Assembly: GCA_024409145.1 (NCBI GenBank)
Contig: JAKSUF010000117.1
Coordinates: 1-5,462 of the forward strand
Origin: an archaeon
Lineage (GTDB): Archaea; Methanobacteriota; Methanobacteria; Methanobacteriales; Methanobacteriaceae
Length of the DNA stretch: 5,462 bases
Direction of reading: 5' to 3'
The number at the start of each line of letters is the position of its first letter. Position 1 is the first letter of the stretch. The position numbers and the translations under genes are program-made. Positions 4,729 to 5,462 of this stretch are shown here, one piece after another. The notes beneath the pieces are model-generated. The model was not told the DNA's origin, did no database searches, and was given only the letters and a program-made list of their open reading frames with translations.

Positions 4729-5266
4729 CACTACCTTTTCCTTTATTTCTACGGCCACGGCCTTTTTTACCAGCACTGGTTAAACCTCTGAGAGCTCTGC
4801 TTCTGTGCTGTTTTTCACAAATCCAGTTGATTTTAGGGTCGTTGACAATAGAAGGACTTCTAGGGTCTACTAAAATAACTTCGTAGTATTTGTATTTACC
4901 GTCAGCCCATACCCAGTAGGAGTTTAATACTTCCATGTTAGGATATTTTTTAGCTACACGTTCTTCAGCAATTCTTTGAATAGATTTAGCCATAGTGATT
5001 TTGTTTACACCCATTCTTTTTGGTCTACGACCGTGTAAGAAACGAGTTTTTCTTCTTCCACCACGTCTAACTTTGGTTCTTACTACAACAAAACCTTTTT
5101 TAGCTCTGTAACCTAAGGATCTAGCACGATCAATTCTAGTAGGTCTGTCGAGTCTTACAATTGCTGGTTGTTTTCTCCATTTAGGAGCTCTTTGCCACAT
5201 AAGTTCTCTTACATAAGACTTATCTGGATTTTTCCATGCATCTTGAACATATTTGTACATACCCAT
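4712..5266 (-). CDS. rpl15e: Large ribosomal subunit protein L15e
   Basis: A protein of the archaeal/eukaryotic 50S/60S subunit, absent from bacteria, that binds 23S rRNA. The 184-residue product is very basic and closely follows the family: MYKYVQDAWKNP at the start, MWQRAPKWR, RLDRPTRIDRARSLGYRAK, the RVRRGG-like motif KVRRGGRRK, GRRPKRMGVNKI, PNMEVLNSYWV, YYEVILVDP, and RGLTSAGKKGRG near the end. The C-terminal basic tail looks slightly shorter than in relatives of about 190 residues. I choose ATG at 5264-5266 because GAGGT lies seven bases upstream and the family starts at (MG)MYKY. An ATG 33 bases further up would add an unrelated 11-residue leader over the ribosome site. It is the first gene of the minus-strand cluster, with its own promoter-like region and terminator. 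Confidence 0.97.
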   Translation of the reverse strand: MGMYKYVQDAWKNPDKSYVRELMWQRAPKWRKQPAIVRLDRPTRIDRARSLGYRAKKGFVVVRTKVRRGGRRKTRFLHGRRPKRMGVNKITMAKSIQRIAEERVAKKYPNMEVLNSYWVWADGKYKYYEVILVDPRSPSIVNDPKINWICEKQHRSRALRGLTSAGKKGRGRRNKGKGSEKRLK

Positions 5267-5303
5267 TTTAATTACCTCTTGTTCAGCTTTAAGCCACATC
5301 CAA

Positions 5304-5329
5304 ATGATTAAATAATATTATTCAATCAT
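5304..5329 (-). promoter_or_regulatory. 26-bp dyad in the L15e promoter/leader
   Basis: Plus-strand half-sites ATGATTAAATAAT (5304-5316) and ATTATTCAATCAT (5317-5329) are inverted copies differing at one base, with no spacer. In the minus-strand RNA that position is a G-U pair. The dyad lies right where transcription from the predicted TATA box should begin and about 38 bases ahead of the L15e start codon. It could be an operator for a dimeric regulator. Confidence 0.4.
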
Positions 5330-5347
5330 AGTAAGGGTTTTTAAAAT

Positions 5348-5358
5348 AATATAATAAA
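5348..5358 (-). promoter_or_regulatory. Candidate TATA box of L15e
   Basis: The minus strand reads TTTATTATATT, preceded by AACG. Usual spacing predicts a transcription start near 5328 and a leader of about 62 nt containing the ribosome site. The rest of the upstream stretch to 5462 is AT-rich with no gene that I can support. Confidence 0.4.
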
Positions 5359-5462
5359 CGTTAAAAAATTAATAAAATAATGATATTTCTAACGTACTAA
5401 TATATTTAATTTTATCATTTAAATACTTTTCCATAAATCAAATATCATATTAAAGTTTATTT

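Noticed and set aside
5267..5299. L15e start at the ATG at 5297-5299
   Set aside because: The extra 11 residues do not resemble the family and would place the good GAGGT ribosome site inside the coding region.
5367..5462. Possible gene start or divergent promoter at the right edge
   Set aside because: No open frame with a ribosome site is visible on either strand before the window ends.

Overview
The window is a very AT-rich piece of archaeal chromosome. The clearest evidence is a set of archaeal-type genes: ribosomal protein L15e, two RNase P proteins of the Rpp30 and Pop5 families, and an exosome-associated RNA-binding protein. A tRNA-Glu without an encoded CCA, TATA-box promoters and T-rich 3' flanks support this. 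Base composition, gene content and a zinc-ribbon/repeat protein point to Methanobacteriales, most likely Methanobrevibacter, with Methanosphaera not excluded. The genus is inferred.

Right half (about 2629-5462, all minus strand): transcription runs from L15e (4712-5266) through tRNA-Glu(TTC) (4555-4629), a PF01877/COG1325-type RNA-binding protein (4015-4482) and RNase P component 3 (2993-3898) to RNase P component 2 (2629-3000). This is the head of the archaeal exosome superoperon, which couples ribosome synthesis, tRNA 5' processing and RNA turnover. Two things differ from the usual layout. A tRNA gene sits inside the cluster, and the cluster ends after the Pop5 gene instead of continuing into proteasome and exosome core genes. 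L15e is followed by a strong hairpin plus T tract, and RNase P component 3 has its own TATA-like box, so the block is probably several transcripts. The two RNase P genes overlap by 8 bp and are likely translationally coupled.

Middle (about 2048-2524, plus strand): a complete bacterial-type D-aminoacyl-tRNA deacylase (dtd). Its only reasonable start codon is ATT, behind a good Shine-Dalgarno. It converges on the RNase P genes across about 100 bp that hold a duplicated copy of the RNase P component 2 gene's 3' end.

Left (94-1815, minus strand, divergent from dtd): a 573-residue protein with an N-terminal zinc ribbon, three near-identical tandem repeats (the middle one cut short by a clean in-frame deletion), an acidic linker and a TPR-like helical C-terminal part. 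Its function is unknown, and it looks lineage-specific and still rearranging.

I found no CRISPR array, insertion sequence, integrase or defence cassette. The points most worth a second look are the ATT-started dtd, the recently rearranged repeat protein, the long acidic tail on Rpp30, and the 26-bp dyad at the L15e promoter.
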